Shown: positions 45,245 to 55,573, counted from the first letter of the stretch. The stretch is DNA of 64,000 nucleotides from CAVTWH01 sp963850915 (GCA_963850915.1 CAWKND010000012.1:186001-250000), one strand, 5' to 3'. Notes: generated by a model from the letters alone, not told the origin. Translations and numbers: made by a program.

Positions 45245-46786
45245 TCACTTACTTCCTCCCTGAGCGACCGTCGGGTTCGGGTCGGTCTTCCCCAGGTCGT
45301 GGAAGGTCGCCTGTACCGCCGGGTTGATGATGTTGAGGACCGGCTTCGGGTAGAAGCCGAGGAACAGTACGAGGGCGATCAGCGGGGTGACCACCACGAG
45401 TTCACGCAGGGACAGGTCCTTGCGCATCCGGTCGACCTTCTCCAGCGCCGGATTCAGCGTGCCCTGCGTGGTGCGCTGCACCATCCACAGCACGTACGCG
45501 GCGGCCAGGATGATCCCGGCGGTGGCGATCACGGCCACCGCCTTGTTGACCGTGAAGGTACCGATCAGCACCAGGAACTCGCTGACGAACGGCGAGGTAC
45601 CCGGCAGTGCCAGCGAAGCCAGGCCGGCGATGAAGAACACGCCCGCCAGTACCGGCAGCAGCTTGCCGGCGCCACCGAAGTCGGAGACGAGCGCGCTGCC
45701 GCGCCGGTTGACCAGCATGCCCACCACCAGGAACAGCAGGCCGGTGGCGAGGCCGTGGTTCACCATGTACAGCACGGCACCGGTACCGGCCTGCGTGGTG
45801 AACGCGAAGATGCCGATGCCGATGAACCCGAAGTGCGCGATCGAGGTGTAGCTGACCAGCCGCTTCAGGTCGTTCTGGCCGACCGCGAGCAGCGCGCCGT
45901 AGATGATGCCGACCAGCGCCAGGGCCAGCCCGAGCGGTGCGAAGTAGCGCGACGCCTCCGGGAACAGTGGCAGGCAGTAGCGCAGGATGCCGAACGTACC
46001 GACCTTGTCCAGCACGCCGACGAGCAGCGCCGCGGCACCCGCCGGGGCGGCGCCACCGGCATCCGGCAGCCAGGTGTGGAACGGGAAGAACGGCGCCTTG
46101 ATCGCGAAGGCCAGGAAGAAGCCGAGGAACAGCCAGCGCCCGGTGGTGGTGGCCATGTGCAGCTGGGTCAACTGGTGCCAGTCGAAGGTGGCGTGCCCGA
46201 GCTGGCTCTTGCCGACCGCCCACAGCCCGATCACCGAGGCCAGCATGAGCAGCCCGCCGACCAGCGAGTACAGGAAGAACTTCACCGCGGCGTACTGGCG
46301 GCGCGGGCCACCGTACGAGCCGATCAGGAAGTACATCGGGACCAGCATGATCTCGAAGAACACGTAGAACAGGAAGATGTCCGACGCGGCGAACACCCCG
46401 ATCATCGTGAACTCGAGCAGCAGGAGAAGCGCGAAGTAGGCCGGTACCGAGCGCCGGGACTGCTCGGCGTCGTGCCAGGAGGCGAGGATCACCACCGGTA
46501 CGAGCACCGCGATCAGGGCCAGCATGACCAGGGCGATGCCGTCCACCTCGAAGGTGAACCTGGCTCCCCAGAACGGGATCCAGGTGTAGGACTCGCGGAA
46601 CTGGAAGCGCGCTCCACCGGCCTTGAAGGTGAAGTACATGATGCCGGTCAGGATCAGTACCGCCACCGACCAGCCCAGGGCGAGCTGCTTGGCCAGGTTG
46701 GCGCGGCTGCGGGGTACCACGGCGACGGTCACTGCGCCCACCAGCGGGGCGAGCGTGAGCACGCTCAGGTACGGGAAGTCGGACAT
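45245..46786 (-). CDS. nuoM: NADH-quinone oxidoreductase subunit M
   Basis: A 513-aa antiporter-like subunit of complex I with about 14 membrane helices. FEIMLVPMYFLIGSYGG and FPFHTWLPDA are signatures, with the conserved glutamate in helix 5 (FFEIMLVP) and lysine in KAPFFPFH. It pumps protons with NuoL and NuoN. The start ATG 46786 follows the nuoL stop by 40 bases. No deviation from the family was seen. Confidence 0.96.
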   Translation of the reverse strand: MSDFPYLSVLTLAPLVGAVTVAVVPRSRANLAKQLALGWSVAVLILTGIMYFTFKAGGARFQFRESYTWIPFWGARFTFEVDGIALVMLALIAVLVPVVILASWHDAEQSRRSVPAYFALLLLLEFTMIGVFAASDIFLFYVFFEIMLVPMYFLIGSYGGPRRQYAAVKFFLYSLVGGLLMLASVIGLWAVGKSQLGHATFDWHQLTQLHMATTTGRWLFLGFFLAFAIKAPFFPFHTWLPDAGGAAPAGAAALLVGVLDKVGTFGILRYCLPLFPEASRYFAPLGLALALVGIIYGALLAVGQNDLKRLVSYTSIAHFGFIGIGIFAFTTQAGTGAVLYMVNHGLATGLLFLVVGMLVNRRGSALVSDFGGAGKLLPVLAGVFFIAGLASLALPGTSPFVSEFLVLIGTFTVNKAVAVIATAGIILAAAYVLWMVQRTTQGTLNPALEKVDRMRKDLSLRELVVVTPLIALVLFLGFYPKPVLNIINPAVQATFHDLGKTDPNPTVAQGGSK

Positions 46787-46826
46787 TGTCAGGCCTTATC
46801 TCCGTAGGTACCCATGAACAGAGGCG

Positions 46827-48770
46827 TCATCCGAGCGCCACCGCCAACAGCGCGGCCACCAGGACCAGGGCACCGCCGAGCATGGACAGCGCATAGCTAC
46901 GCACGAACCCGGTCTGCAGCCGCCGCAGCCGGCCCGACCCGCCACCGACCCCGGCGGCCAGCCCGTTCACCAGCCCGTCGATGCCCTTGTTGTCGAGGAA
47001 CACCAGCGCCCGGGTGAGGAAGATGCCGGGCTTCTCGAAGACCGCCTCGTTGATCGTGTCCGCGTAGAGGTTGTTGCGGGCGGCGGTGACCACCACGCCG
47101 GCCGGCTGCTCCTGCAGTGCCGTCCCGTTGCGGAACAGCGCCCAGGCCAGTCCGCCACCGAGGACCACGAGCACCAGCGTGAGCGTGGTGACCACCCACT
47201 TGCCGAGGTGGTCGGCCTGCTCCACGTGTGCGCTGCCGAAGACCGTCGGGTCCAGCCAGTCGGGTACCGAGGTGGCCATCAGCGCACCGGCGGCCACCGA
47301 GCCGACGGCCAGGAAGATCAGCGGGATCGTCATGATCTTCGGCGACTCGTGCGGGTGCTCGATGTCGTCGGTCCACCGCTTGGGGCCGTGGAAGGTGAGC
47401 ACGAACAGCCGGGTCATGTAGAACGCCGTGAGCCCGGCGCCCAGCAGCGCGGCGCTGCCGTAGAGCCAGCCGGTCCAGCCGGGCCGGTTGAACGCCGACT
47501 CGATGATCGGGTCCTTGGCGAAGAAGCCGGACAGCGGCGGGATACCGATGATCGCCAGGTACCCGAGCCCGAAGGTGGCCCAGGTGATCTTCATGTACTT
47601 CCGCAGCCCGCCGAAGCGCCGGATGTCGGTCTGGTCGTTCATCCCGTGCATCACCGAGCCGGCCCCGAGGAACATGCCGGCCTTGAAGAAGCCGTGCGCG
47701 AGCAGCAGCACGATGGCCAGCGCGTACGCCGACCCGCCGAGGCCCACGCCGAGGAACATGTAGCCGATCTGGGAGACCGTCGAGTAGGCCAGTACCCGCT
47801 TGATGTCGTCCTTGGCGCAGCCGATGATCCCCCCGATGAGCAGGGTGAGCGCGCCGACGCTGACCACCACGGTCTGCGCGGTCTGGTTCTGGCTGAAGAT
47901 CGGATTGGACCGGGCGATCAGGTAGACGCCGGCGGTCACCATCGTCGCCGCGTGGATGAGGGCGGAGACCGGGGTCGGGCCCTCCATCGCGTCGGGCAAC
48001 CACGCCTGCAGCGGGAACTGGCCCGACTTGCCGCACGCGCCGAGCAGTAGCAGCAGCGCGATCAGCAGGACGGTTGTCGAGCCGACCTTGCCGGCGCTGA
48101 CGGCGTCGAACACGCCCGCGTAGTTGACGGTGCCGAGCGTGGCGAACATCAGGAAGATGCCGATGACCAGGCCGGCGTCGCCGACCCGGTTCATCAGGAA
48201 CGCCTTCTTGCCCGCGGTGGCGGCGGCCGGCCGGTTGTACCAGAAGGAGATCAGCAGGTACGACGCCAGACCGACGCCCTCCCAGCCGATGTAGAGCATC
48301 ACGTAGTTGTTGCCGAGTACCAGCAGCAGCATCGCCGCGACGAACAGGTTGAAGTACCCGAAGAAGCGGCGCCGCCCGCCGTCGTGCTCCATGTACCCGA
48401 CGGCGTAGATGTGGATCAGCATGCCGACGCCGGTGATCAGCAGTACGAACACCGCGGACAGCGGGTCGAAGAGCAGCCCGAAGTTGATCCGCAGGCTGCC
48501 CACCGGGATGAACTGCCAGAGCGTGATGGCGGCGCTGCGCTTGTCCTGGTCCAGCCCGCGCAGCGAGAAGAAGTAGGTCAGCCCGAGGACGAACGGCACC
48601 GCGACGCCGAGTACCCCCAGCCAGTGCCCCCACTTGTCGGCGCGCTTGCCGAGCAGCAACAGAACGGCGGCGCTGGCCAGCGGGATGGCGATCAGCAGCC
48701 AGAAGCTGCGCAGGATCCCGGTCGCGGGCGCGTCACTGAACGCCAGCACGGCGCTTGCGTGATTCATCAA
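46827..48770 (-). CDS. nuoL: NADH-quinone oxidoreductase subunit L
   Basis: A 647-aa antiporter-like subunit at the far end of the membrane arm. YIGWEGVGLASYLLI, QFPLQAWLPDAMEGPTPVSA and the long C-terminal amphipathic helix expected for NuoL are present. It drives proton translocation coupled to NADH oxidation. The ATG at 48770 lies 5 bases after the nuoK stop, so the genes are co-translated. Length matches actinobacterial homologues. Confidence 0.96.
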   Translation of the reverse strand: MMNHASAVLAFSDAPATGILRSFWLLIAIPLASAAVLLLLGKRADKWGHWLGVLGVAVPFVLGLTYFFSLRGLDQDKRSAAITLWQFIPVGSLRINFGLLFDPLSAVFVLLITGVGMLIHIYAVGYMEHDGGRRRFFGYFNLFVAAMLLLVLGNNYVMLYIGWEGVGLASYLLISFWYNRPAAATAGKKAFLMNRVGDAGLVIGIFLMFATLGTVNYAGVFDAVSAGKVGSTTVLLIALLLLLGACGKSGQFPLQAWLPDAMEGPTPVSALIHAATMVTAGVYLIARSNPIFSQNQTAQTVVVSVGALTLLIGGIIGCAKDDIKRVLAYSTVSQIGYMFLGVGLGGSAYALAIVLLLAHGFFKAGMFLGAGSVMHGMNDQTDIRRFGGLRKYMKITWATFGLGYLAIIGIPPLSGFFAKDPIIESAFNRPGWTGWLYGSAALLGAGLTAFYMTRLFVLTFHGPKRWTDDIEHPHESPKIMTIPLIFLAVGSVAAGALMATSVPDWLDPTVFGSAHVEQADHLGKWVVTTLTLVLVVLGGGLAWALFRNGTALQEQPAGVVVTAARNNLYADTINEAVFEKPGIFLTRALVFLDNKGIDGLVNGLAAGVGGGSGRLRRLQTGFVRSYALSMLGGALVLVAALLAVALG

Positions 48771-48775
48771 TGGCC

Positions 48776-49075
48776 TCAGTACTTCAGCAGGTTCGCGTCA
48801 TCGACGCTCGCCGAGCGCCGGGTACGGAAGATCGACATGATGATGGCCAGGCCGACGACCACCTCGGCGGCGGCCACGACCATCACGAAGAACGCGATGA
48901 CCTGCCCGTCCAGGGTGCCGTTGATCCGGGAGAAGGTGACCAGCGCCAGGTTCGCCGCGTTGAGCATCAGCTCCACGCACATGAACAGCACGATCGCGTT
49001 GCGCCGGATGAGTACTCCGACGGCACCGATCGTGAACAGCGCCATCGCCAGTACCACGTACCAGGTGGGCGTCAT
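48776..49075 (-). CDS. nuoK: NADH-quinone oxidoreductase subunit K
   Basis: A 99-aa, three-helix membrane subunit. The glutamates in membrane helices (MCVELMLNAANL, and VVAAAEVVVGLAI) that form the central proton channel are present. ATG 49075 overlaps the nuoJ stop by 4 bases. Confidence 0.95.
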   Translation of the reverse strand: MTPTWYVVLAMALFTIGAVGVLIRRNAIVLFMCVELMLNAANLALVTFSRINGTLDGQVIAFFVMVVAAAEVVVGLAIIMSIFRTRRSASVDDANLLKY

Positions 49076-49842
49076 TTCTCAGTCCCCTTCAGTACCCGCT
49101 CGTCGTCGTCGAGTTCGCGGGTGGGCAGGATGGCCGGGATGCCCTTCTCGGTGAGGCTGCCGTCGGGCAGCCGGGCCGGCGTGGCCACCGAGTCGGAGGT
49201 GGCCCACACGCCCGGACCGGGCTTGGGGCCGGGGTACACACCGGGTGCGAAGCGCGCCTTCATCCGGTCCACCTGGGTGACCCGGTCCTCGCGCCGCCGC
49301 TCGACGTGGGCCAGCAGCATCGCGCCGACCGCCGCCGTGATCAGCAGTGCGGAGGTGACTTCAAACGCCCAGACGTACCGGGTGAAGATCAGCTTGGCGA
49401 TGCCCTGCACGTTGCCGGCGGAGTTGGCATCGGTGAGCCCGACCGACTGCACCTTGCCCAGCCCGCGGGCGAGTGCGGTGCAGAGCAGCCCGGCGAAGCC
49501 GAGGCCCAGGATGATCGCGGCGACCCGCTGCCCGCGCAGCGTCTCGATGAGCGCGTCCGACGAGTCCCGGCCGACCAGCATGATCACGAAGAGGAACAGC
49601 ATCATGATGGCGCCGGTGTAGACGATGATCTGCACCATGCCGATGAACGGGCCGGACTGCAGCACGTAGAAGACGCCCAGGCAGAGCATGGTCAGTACGA
49701 GGAACAGCGCGGAGTGCACCGCGTTGCGGGCGGCCACCATCCCGATCGCGCCGAGCAGCGCCAGCGGCGCCAGGATGATGAAGGTGGCCTTCTCGCCGCC
49801 GCCCATGCTGCCGGCGGCCGCGGCCAGGATCGAGTGGGTCAC
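49072..49842 (-). CDS. nuoJ: NADH-quinone oxidoreductase subunit J
   Basis: A 256-aa membrane subunit with five helices; MVQIIVYTGAIMMLFLFVIM contains the pi-bulge helix typical of NuoJ. The C-terminal 70 residues form a hydrophilic extension (GVYPGPKPGPGVWATSDS), common in actinobacteria. GTG 49842 overlaps the nuoI stop (GTGA, 49839-49842). The longer open frame upstream is out of register with the subunit and was rejected. Confidence 0.95.
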   Translation of the reverse strand: MTHSILAAAAGSMGGGEKATFIILAPLALLGAIGMVAARNAVHSALFLVLTMLCLGVFYVLQSGPFIGMVQIIVYTGAIMMLFLFVIMLVGRDSSDALIETLRGQRVAAIILGLGFAGLLCTALARGLGKVQSVGLTDANSAGNVQGIAKLIFTRYVWAFEVTSALLITAAVGAMLLAHVERRREDRVTQVDRMKARFAPGVYPGPKPGPGVWATSDSVATPARLPDGSLTEKGIPAILPTRELDDDERVLKGTEK

Positions 49843-50426
49843 TTGGCCCCCCTGCTCAGTGGCTGGCCCGGCTGGTCCGCGTCGGCACCGCCGTTGCGCT
49901 CGGCACCCACGGAGGTACCCGGGTTGCCCGGGCCGGACAGGTAGTAGTCCTTCTCGGTGTTGCCCAGGCGCATCGGGTGCGGCGGCTGCTCCATGCCGGG
50001 CAGCAGCGGCGCGAGCAGCTGCTCCTTGGTGAAGATCAGGTCCTGCCGGTTGTCCCGGGCCAGCTCGTACTCGTTGCTCATGGTGAGCGAGCGGGTCGGG
50101 CAGGCTTCGATGCACAGCCCGCAGAAGATGCAGCGGGCGTAGTTGATCTGGTAGATGCTGGCGTAGCGCTCACCCGGCGAGAAGCGGTTCTCGTCGGTGT
50201 TGTCGCCGCCCTCGACGTAGATCGCGTCCGCCGGGCAGGCCCAGGCGCACAGCTCGCAGCCGATGCACTTCTCCAGCCCGTCCGGGTGCCGGTTGAGGAT
50301 GTGCCGGCCGTGGTAGCGCGGCGCGGAGACCGGGGGCTTGAACGGGTAGTCGGTGGTGACGACCTTGCGGAACATGTGCGCGAAGGTCACCCCGAAACCC
50401 TTGAAAGACCCGCTGAAGGTACCCAC
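49839..50426 (-). CDS. nuoI: NADH-quinone oxidoreductase subunit I (2x[4Fe-4S])
   Basis: A 195-aa ferredoxin-like subunit with two [4Fe-4S] motifs, CIGCELCAWACP and CIFCGLCIEACP, which pass electrons to the N2 cluster. An N-terminal amphipathic segment contacts the membrane. The C-terminal tail is Gly/Pro-rich. The GTG start at 50426 lies one base after the nuoH stop. Confidence 0.96.
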   Translation of the reverse strand: MGTFSGSFKGFGVTFAHMFRKVVTTDYPFKPPVSAPRYHGRHILNRHPDGLEKCIGCELCAWACPADAIYVEGGDNTDENRFSPGERYASIYQINYARCIFCGLCIEACPTRSLTMSNEYELARDNRQDLIFTKEQLLAPLLPGMEQPPHPMRLGNTEKDYYLSGPGNPGTSVGAERNGGADADQPGQPLSRGAK

Positions 50427-50427
50427 G

Positions 50428-51813
50428 TCAGTCCTCTTCCTTGTCGTAGCCCGAGGAGTCGTCGGCGCTCGCCGGCACGGTGGCCGGCGCCCGCTCGGCG
50501 GCGATCCGGGTCAGTCGCGGGCTCGGCGGTACCTGCAGGTCCAGTGGCGGCAACGGGAAGCTGCCGGTCGGCCGCTTCGCCACCTGCTCGGCCAGCGGTA
50601 CCGGTGCCGACTTCTTCGCGGCCGGCCAGAGCAGTACGAGCAGCACGAGTACCACGATGATCGCGGCCCCGACCAGCAGCGTCTGGCTGCTCGAGTGGGT
50701 GGTGGTCTGCCAGGTACGGATGCCGCCGAGGAGCAGGATCCAGACCAGGTTCACCGGCAGCAGTACCTTCCAGCCCAGGCGCATGAACTGGTCGTAGCGC
50801 ATCCGGGGCAGCGTGGCGCGCAGCCAGACGAAGCCGAAGACCAGGATGAACACCTTGATGAAGAACCAGAGCAGCGGAATCCAGCCGGTGTTGAGTACGC
50901 CGTTGTCGATCAACGTGAGCGGCCACGGTGCCCGCCAGCCGCCGAGGAACAGCGTGGTGCAGACCGCCGAGACGGTGATCATGTTGATGTACTCGGCCAG
51001 GAAGAACATCGCGAACTTGAACGACGAGTACTCCGTGTGGAAGCCGCCGACCAGCTCGGACTCCGCCTCGGGCAGGTCGAACGGGGCCCGGTTGGTCTCG
51101 CCGACCGCGGAGATCGCGTAGATCACGAAGCTCGGGAACAGCAGGATGACGTACCAGCTCGGCAGGTGCGGGTGCCAACCGCCGATCGACCAGCTCGTCG
51201 TCGAGCCGCTGGCCTGCGCGTGCACGATGTCCGACGTGGACATCGAGCCGGACAGGATGAACACGGCCACGATGGACAGGCCCATGGCGACCTCGTACGA
51301 GATCATCTGAGCGCTGGAGCGCAGCCCGCCGAGCAGCGGGTAGGTCGAGCCGGAGGCCCAGCCGGAGAGCACCACGCCGTAGACGCCCATCGAGGACGCG
51401 GCCAGGATCAGCAGTACCGACACCGAGGTGTCGGAGAGCTGCAGCGGCGTGCGGTGGCCGAAGATGCTGACCATCGGGCCGAGCGGGATCACCGCGAACG
51501 CGACGAACGCGCAGGCCGCGGAGATCACCGGAGCCAGGAAGTAGACCACCTTGTCGGCGGTGATCGGGATGATCTCCTCCTTGAAGGCCAGCTTCATGCC
51601 GTCCATCAACGAGGTGAGCCAGCCCTTGGGGCCGACCTGGTTGGGGCCCGGCCGGACCGCCATCCGAGCCACGACCTTGCGCTCGAACATGATCGTGAAC
51701 AGGGTGAGCAGTACCAGCAGGACGAAGGTGGCCAGCACCTTGATGAGCACCAGCCACCACGGATCGTGGCCGAAGTCCTTCAGGGTGGGGTCCTGAGCCA
51801 GGTAGGAGATCAC
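50428..51813 (-). CDS. nuoH: NADH-quinone oxidoreductase subunit H
   Basis: A 461-aa membrane subunit with eight helices that forms the quinone-binding site with NuoB and NuoD. RPGPNQVGPKGWLTSLMDG and AVGETNRAPFDLPEAESELVGG (split here by the membrane boundary) are signatures. A C-terminal hydrophilic tail of about 60 residues is added. GTG 51813 overlaps the nuoG stop as GTGA. Confidence 0.95.
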   Translation of the reverse strand: MISYLAQDPTLKDFGHDPWWLVLIKVLATFVLLVLLTLFTIMFERKVVARMAVRPGPNQVGPKGWLTSLMDGMKLAFKEEIIPITADKVVYFLAPVISAACAFVAFAVIPLGPMVSIFGHRTPLQLSDTSVSVLLILAASSMGVYGVVLSGWASGSTYPLLGGLRSSAQMISYEVAMGLSIVAVFILSGSMSTSDIVHAQASGSTTSWSIGGWHPHLPSWYVILLFPSFVIYAISAVGETNRAPFDLPEAESELVGGFHTEYSSFKFAMFFLAEYINMITVSAVCTTLFLGGWRAPWPLTLIDNGVLNTGWIPLLWFFIKVFILVFGFVWLRATLPRMRYDQFMRLGWKVLLPVNLVWILLLGGIRTWQTTTHSSSQTLLVGAAIIVVLVLLVLLWPAAKKSAPVPLAEQVAKRPTGSFPLPPLDLQVPPSPRLTRIAAERAPATVPASADDSSGYDKEED

Positions 51814-54257
51814 TGCGCGCCTCCCGCGCCGTTGGCGGAGATCGAGACGACCGCGCCTTCGCCGACCCCGAGGGTGCGGCGCAGCGTGGCACCGGGCGAG
51901 TTGGTGGGTACCCACACCACGCCATCGGGCAGCTCGGTCAGGCTGGCCGGCAGGGTGATCGCACCGCGCTCGGTACCGACGGTGACCGGGTCACCCTCGG
52001 CCACCCCGAGCTGTGCCGCCGTCTCCTTGGACAGCCGGACGACGGGCGGCCGGGCGGTACCGCCGAGGTACTCGTCGCCGTCCAGCAGGCTGCCCAGGTC
52101 GATCAGGTGGTGCCAGCTGGCCAGCACAGCCTCGCCGGCTCCCGGCTGCGCCGGCGTACCAGCCGGCACGCTCGGTACCGCTCCACGAGGCGCCGAGGTG
52201 GCCGGCAGCCGACCCAGCTCCTCCCGGATCAGCGCGGTGTCACCGCAGCCCAGCTCGACCGCGAACTCCTTGGCCAGCGCGTCGAGTACCCGCCCGTCGG
52301 TCATCGCCGTGGTGTCGAGTACCCGCTCGAAGGTACGCAGCCGGCCCTCCCAGTTGATGAACGAGCCGGCCTTCTCCACCACCGGAGCCACCGGGAAGAT
52401 CACGTCGGCCCGGCGGGCCACCGCGGTCATCCGCTGCTCCAGCGAGATCAGGAAGCCGACCTTGTCCAGTGCCTCGTCGGCAGCCCTCGGGTCGGCCAGG
52501 TCGCTCGGGTCGACTCCGGCCACGACCAGCGCGCCGAGCTCACCGGAGACGGCGGCCGCCAGCATCTGCTCGGTGTCCCGACCGATCCGGCTGGAGATCA
52601 CGCCGGCCGCCAGGCCCCACTCCGCTGCCATCTCGGCCCGGCCGGCCGCCTCGATCACCGGGCGACCACCGGGCAGCAGGTTGGGCAGGCAGCCGGTCTC
52701 CACCGCGCCACGGTCGCCGGCCCGCCGGGGTACCCAGGCCAGCTTCGCCCCGGTCGCCTCGGCCAGCGCCGCCGCGGCCGACAGCCCACCGGGCACCGCG
52801 GCCAGCCGCTCGCCCACGACCAGCACCGCGCCGTCGGCGGCGAGCGCCGAGCGCAGGTCCGCGTCGCCGGCCAGCAGCGCCGCCTCGCCACCCGGCGCGG
52901 CCGGCAGCAGCGTCGCACCCAGCTTGGTGAAGCCACGGGACGCGAACGGCGCCACCGCGTACACCGGGAGCCGGCGCTTGGTGACCTGCTTGCGTACCCG
53001 CAGGAACAGGATCGGGCACTCCTCCTCGGGCTCCAGCCCGACGAAGACCACCGCACCGGCCTTGTCGATGTCCTCGTAGCGCACGTCGTAGCTGCCGACC
53101 ACGGCACCGGCGAGGAACTGGGTCTCCTCCGCCGACAGGGGCCGGGCGCGGAAGTCGATGTCGTTGGTGTGCAGGACGACCCGGGCGAACTTGGCGTACG
53201 CGTACGAGTCCTCAACCGTCAGCCGGCCGCCGGTCAGTACACCCGTACCGCCCTTGACGTTGGCCGCCTTGATCCCGGCCGCCGCCACCGCGAGGGCCTC
53301 CGGCCACGAGGCGGTACGCAGCTCGCCGGTCTTCGCGTCGCGTACCAGCGGCTCGGTGATCCGGTCGAAGGCGTTGGCGTAGTTGAAGCCCCAGCGCCCC
53401 TTGTCGCAGTTCCACTCCTCGTTGACCTGCGGGTCGTCACCGGCCAGCCGGCGCAGTACCTTGCCCCGCCGCCAGTCGGTGCGCTGGGCGCAGCCGGCCG
53501 CGCAGTGCTCGCACGCGCTGGGCGTGGAGACCAGGTCGAACGGGCGGGAGCGGAACCGGTACTGCGCGCCGGTCAGCGCGCCCACCGGGCAGATCTGCAC
53601 GGTGTTCCCGGAGAAGTACGAGTTGAACGCGTCGTCGGTGTCCTCGATCGGGCCGTCCTCGACGCGGAAGATGTTGATCTGCTCGGCGGCGCCCCGGTCC
53701 ATCAGGTCGATGAACTTGTCGCCGGCGATCTCCTCGGAGAACCGGGTGCAGCGCTGGCACAGTACGCAGCGCTCGCGGTCCAGCAGTACCTGCGAGGAGA
53801 TGTTGATCGGCTTCTGGTACTCCCGCTTGATGTCGTGGAACCGGGTGTCCGAGCGGCCGGTGGACATCGCCTGGTTCTGCAGCGGGCACTCGCCACCCTT
53901 GTCGCACATGGGGCAGTCGAGCGGGTGGTTGATCAGGAGGAACTCCATGATCCCGGCCTGTGCCTTCTGGGCGACCTCGCTGGTCAGCTGGGTCTTGACC
54001 ACCATGCCCTCGGCGACCGGCTGGGTACACGAGGCCACCGGCTTGCGCTGCCCCTCGACGTCCACCAGGCACTGCCGGCAGGCGCCGGCCGGGGCCAGCA
54101 GCGGGTGGTCACAGAACCGGGGAATGGCGATCCCGAGCCGCTCGGCGGTACGGATGACGAGCTCGCCCTTGGGCGCCTCGATCTCGATACCGTCGATGGT
54201 CAGCTTCACGGTATCCGCCGGCTTCTGGGTATCGGCGCGCTTCTCCACGTCGGTCAC
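51810..54257 (-). CDS. nuoG: NADH-quinone oxidoreductase subunit G
   Basis: An 815-aa iron-sulfur subunit of the peripheral arm. N-terminal [2Fe-2S] ligands lie in RFCDHPLLAPAGACRQC; [4Fe-4S] ligands follow in HPLDCPMCDKGGECPLQN and ERCVLCQRC, and the extra cluster in CEHCAAGC. The rest is a molybdopterin-oxidoreductase-like fold. The GTG start shares a base with the nuoF stop (TAGTG). C-terminal Ala/Pro-rich linker near residue 690 is a common variation. Confidence 0.96.
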   Translation of the reverse strand: MTDVEKRADTQKPADTVKLTIDGIEIEAPKGELVIRTAERLGIAIPRFCDHPLLAPAGACRQCLVDVEGQRKPVASCTQPVAEGMVVKTQLTSEVAQKAQAGIMEFLLINHPLDCPMCDKGGECPLQNQAMSTGRSDTRFHDIKREYQKPINISSQVLLDRERCVLCQRCTRFSEEIAGDKFIDLMDRGAAEQINIFRVEDGPIEDTDDAFNSYFSGNTVQICPVGALTGAQYRFRSRPFDLVSTPSACEHCAAGCAQRTDWRRGKVLRRLAGDDPQVNEEWNCDKGRWGFNYANAFDRITEPLVRDAKTGELRTASWPEALAVAAAGIKAANVKGGTGVLTGGRLTVEDSYAYAKFARVVLHTNDIDFRARPLSAEETQFLAGAVVGSYDVRYEDIDKAGAVVFVGLEPEEECPILFLRVRKQVTKRRLPVYAVAPFASRGFTKLGATLLPAAPGGEAALLAGDADLRSALAADGAVLVVGERLAAVPGGLSAAAALAEATGAKLAWVPRRAGDRGAVETGCLPNLLPGGRPVIEAAGRAEMAAEWGLAAGVISSRIGRDTEQMLAAAVSGELGALVVAGVDPSDLADPRAADEALDKVGFLISLEQRMTAVARRADVIFPVAPVVEKAGSFINWEGRLRTFERVLDTTAMTDGRVLDALAKEFAVELGCGDTALIREELGRLPATSAPRGAVPSVPAGTPAQPGAGEAVLASWHHLIDLGSLLDGDEYLGGTARPPVVRLSKETAAQLGVAEGDPVTVGTERGAITLPASLTELPDGVVWVPTNSPGATLRRTLGVGEGAVVSISANGAGGAQ

Positions 54258-55573
54258 TAGTGCACTCCCACCAGCTCAGCGGGGGACAGCATCGGGGCTT
54301 TACGGCCTTCGATGTAGTCCAGGTAGTCCTGCTTGAAGTACTTCATCGACGACTGCACCGGGCTGGCCGCGCCGTCACCCAGCGCGCAGAACGAGCGGCC
54401 GAGCAGGTTGTCACAGGTGTCCAGCAGGGTGTCGAGGTCCTCGTGGGTACCCTTGCCGGCCAGGATCCGGTGCAGTACCTGCACCATCCAGTAGTTGCCC
54501 TCGCGGCACGGGGTGCACTTGCCGCACGACTCGTGGTGGTAGAACTCGATCCACCGGTACGTCGCGTAGACCACGTCATCCTGGTTGGAGAAGATCTGCA
54601 CCGCGGTCGTACCGAGCATGGTGCCGACCCCGGCCATCCCCTCGAAGTCCATCGGCACGTCGAGGTGCTCGTCGGTGAGGATCGGGGTGGACGAGCCGCC
54701 CGGCGTCCAGAACTTCAGCTCATGCCCGTCCTGCATCCCGCCGGCCAGCTCGATCAGCTGGCGCAGGGTGGTACCGAGGCCGCACTCGTACTGGCCGGGG
54801 TAGTTGACCCGACCGGAGAGCGAGTAGATCTTCGGGCCGGGCGACTTCTCGGTCCCCATCGACTTGAACCAGGGCGCCCCGCCCAGCACGATGTACGGCA
54901 CGCTGGCGATGGTCTCGACGTTGTTGACCACCGTCGGGCTGGCGTACAGGCCGTGCGTCGCGGGGAACGGCGGGCGCAGCCGGGGCTGGCCACGGAAGCC
55001 TTCCAGCGAGTCCAGCAGCGCCGTCTCCTCGCCGCAGATGTACGCGCCCGCGCCGCCGTGGATCACGATCTTCAGGTCGAAGCCCGAGTCCAGGATGTTC
55101 TCGCCGAGGAAGCCGGCCGCCTCTGCCTCGATGACCGCGTTGCGCAGCCGCCGCGCGGCGTGCACCGCCTCGCCCCGGATGTAGACGAACGCCTCGTTGG
55201 CGCGGATCGCGTAGCAGGCAATGATGATGCCCTCGATCAGCGAGTGCGGGTCGGCCATCATCAGCGGCAGGTCCTTGCAGGTACCCGGCTCGCCCTCGTC
55301 GGCGTTCACCACCAGGTAGTGCGGCTTGCCGTCGTTCTGCGGGATGAAGCCCCACTTCATGCCGGTGGGGAAGCCGGCACCGCCGCGCCCGCGCAGCCCG
55401 GACTCCTTGACCAGTGCGATCAGGTCGTCGGGGTGGGCGGCGAGCGCCTTGGGCAGCGCGGTGTACCCGTCCAGCTGCTGGTACGTGTCGATCTTCCACG
55501 CGTCCGGCGAGAGCCAGCGCTTGGTGAGGACAGGCGTCAGCCGCGCCAGCGTTTCCCGGGAGGGGTCGGTCAT
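54257..55573 (-). CDS. nuoF: NADH-quinone oxidoreductase subunit F
   Basis: A 438-aa NADH- and FMN-binding subunit. GRGGAGFPTGMKWGF binds NADH, YLVVNADEGEPGTCKD and the GGGGAYICGEETAL-like segment bind FMN, and ESCGKCTPCREG carries the [4Fe-4S] N3 ligands. Electrons enter complex I here. The ATG at 55573 overlaps the nuoE stop (ATGA). Confidence 0.97.
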   Translation of the reverse strand: MTDPSRETLARLTPVLTKRWLSPDAWKIDTYQQLDGYTALPKALAAHPDDLIALVKESGLRGRGGAGFPTGMKWGFIPQNDGKPHYLVVNADEGEPGTCKDLPLMMADPHSLIEGIIIACYAIRANEAFVYIRGEAVHAARRLRNAVIEAEAAGFLGENILDSGFDLKIVIHGGAGAYICGEETALLDSLEGFRGQPRLRPPFPATHGLYASPTVVNNVETIASVPYIVLGGAPWFKSMGTEKSPGPKIYSLSGRVNYPGQYECGLGTTLRQLIELAGGMQDGHELKFWTPGGSSTPILTDEHLDVPMDFEGMAGVGTMLGTTAVQIFSNQDDVVYATYRWIEFYHHESCGKCTPCREGNYWMVQVLHRILAGKGTHEDLDTLLDTCDNLLGRSFCALGDGAASPVQSSMKYFKQDYLDYIEGRKAPMLSPAELVGVH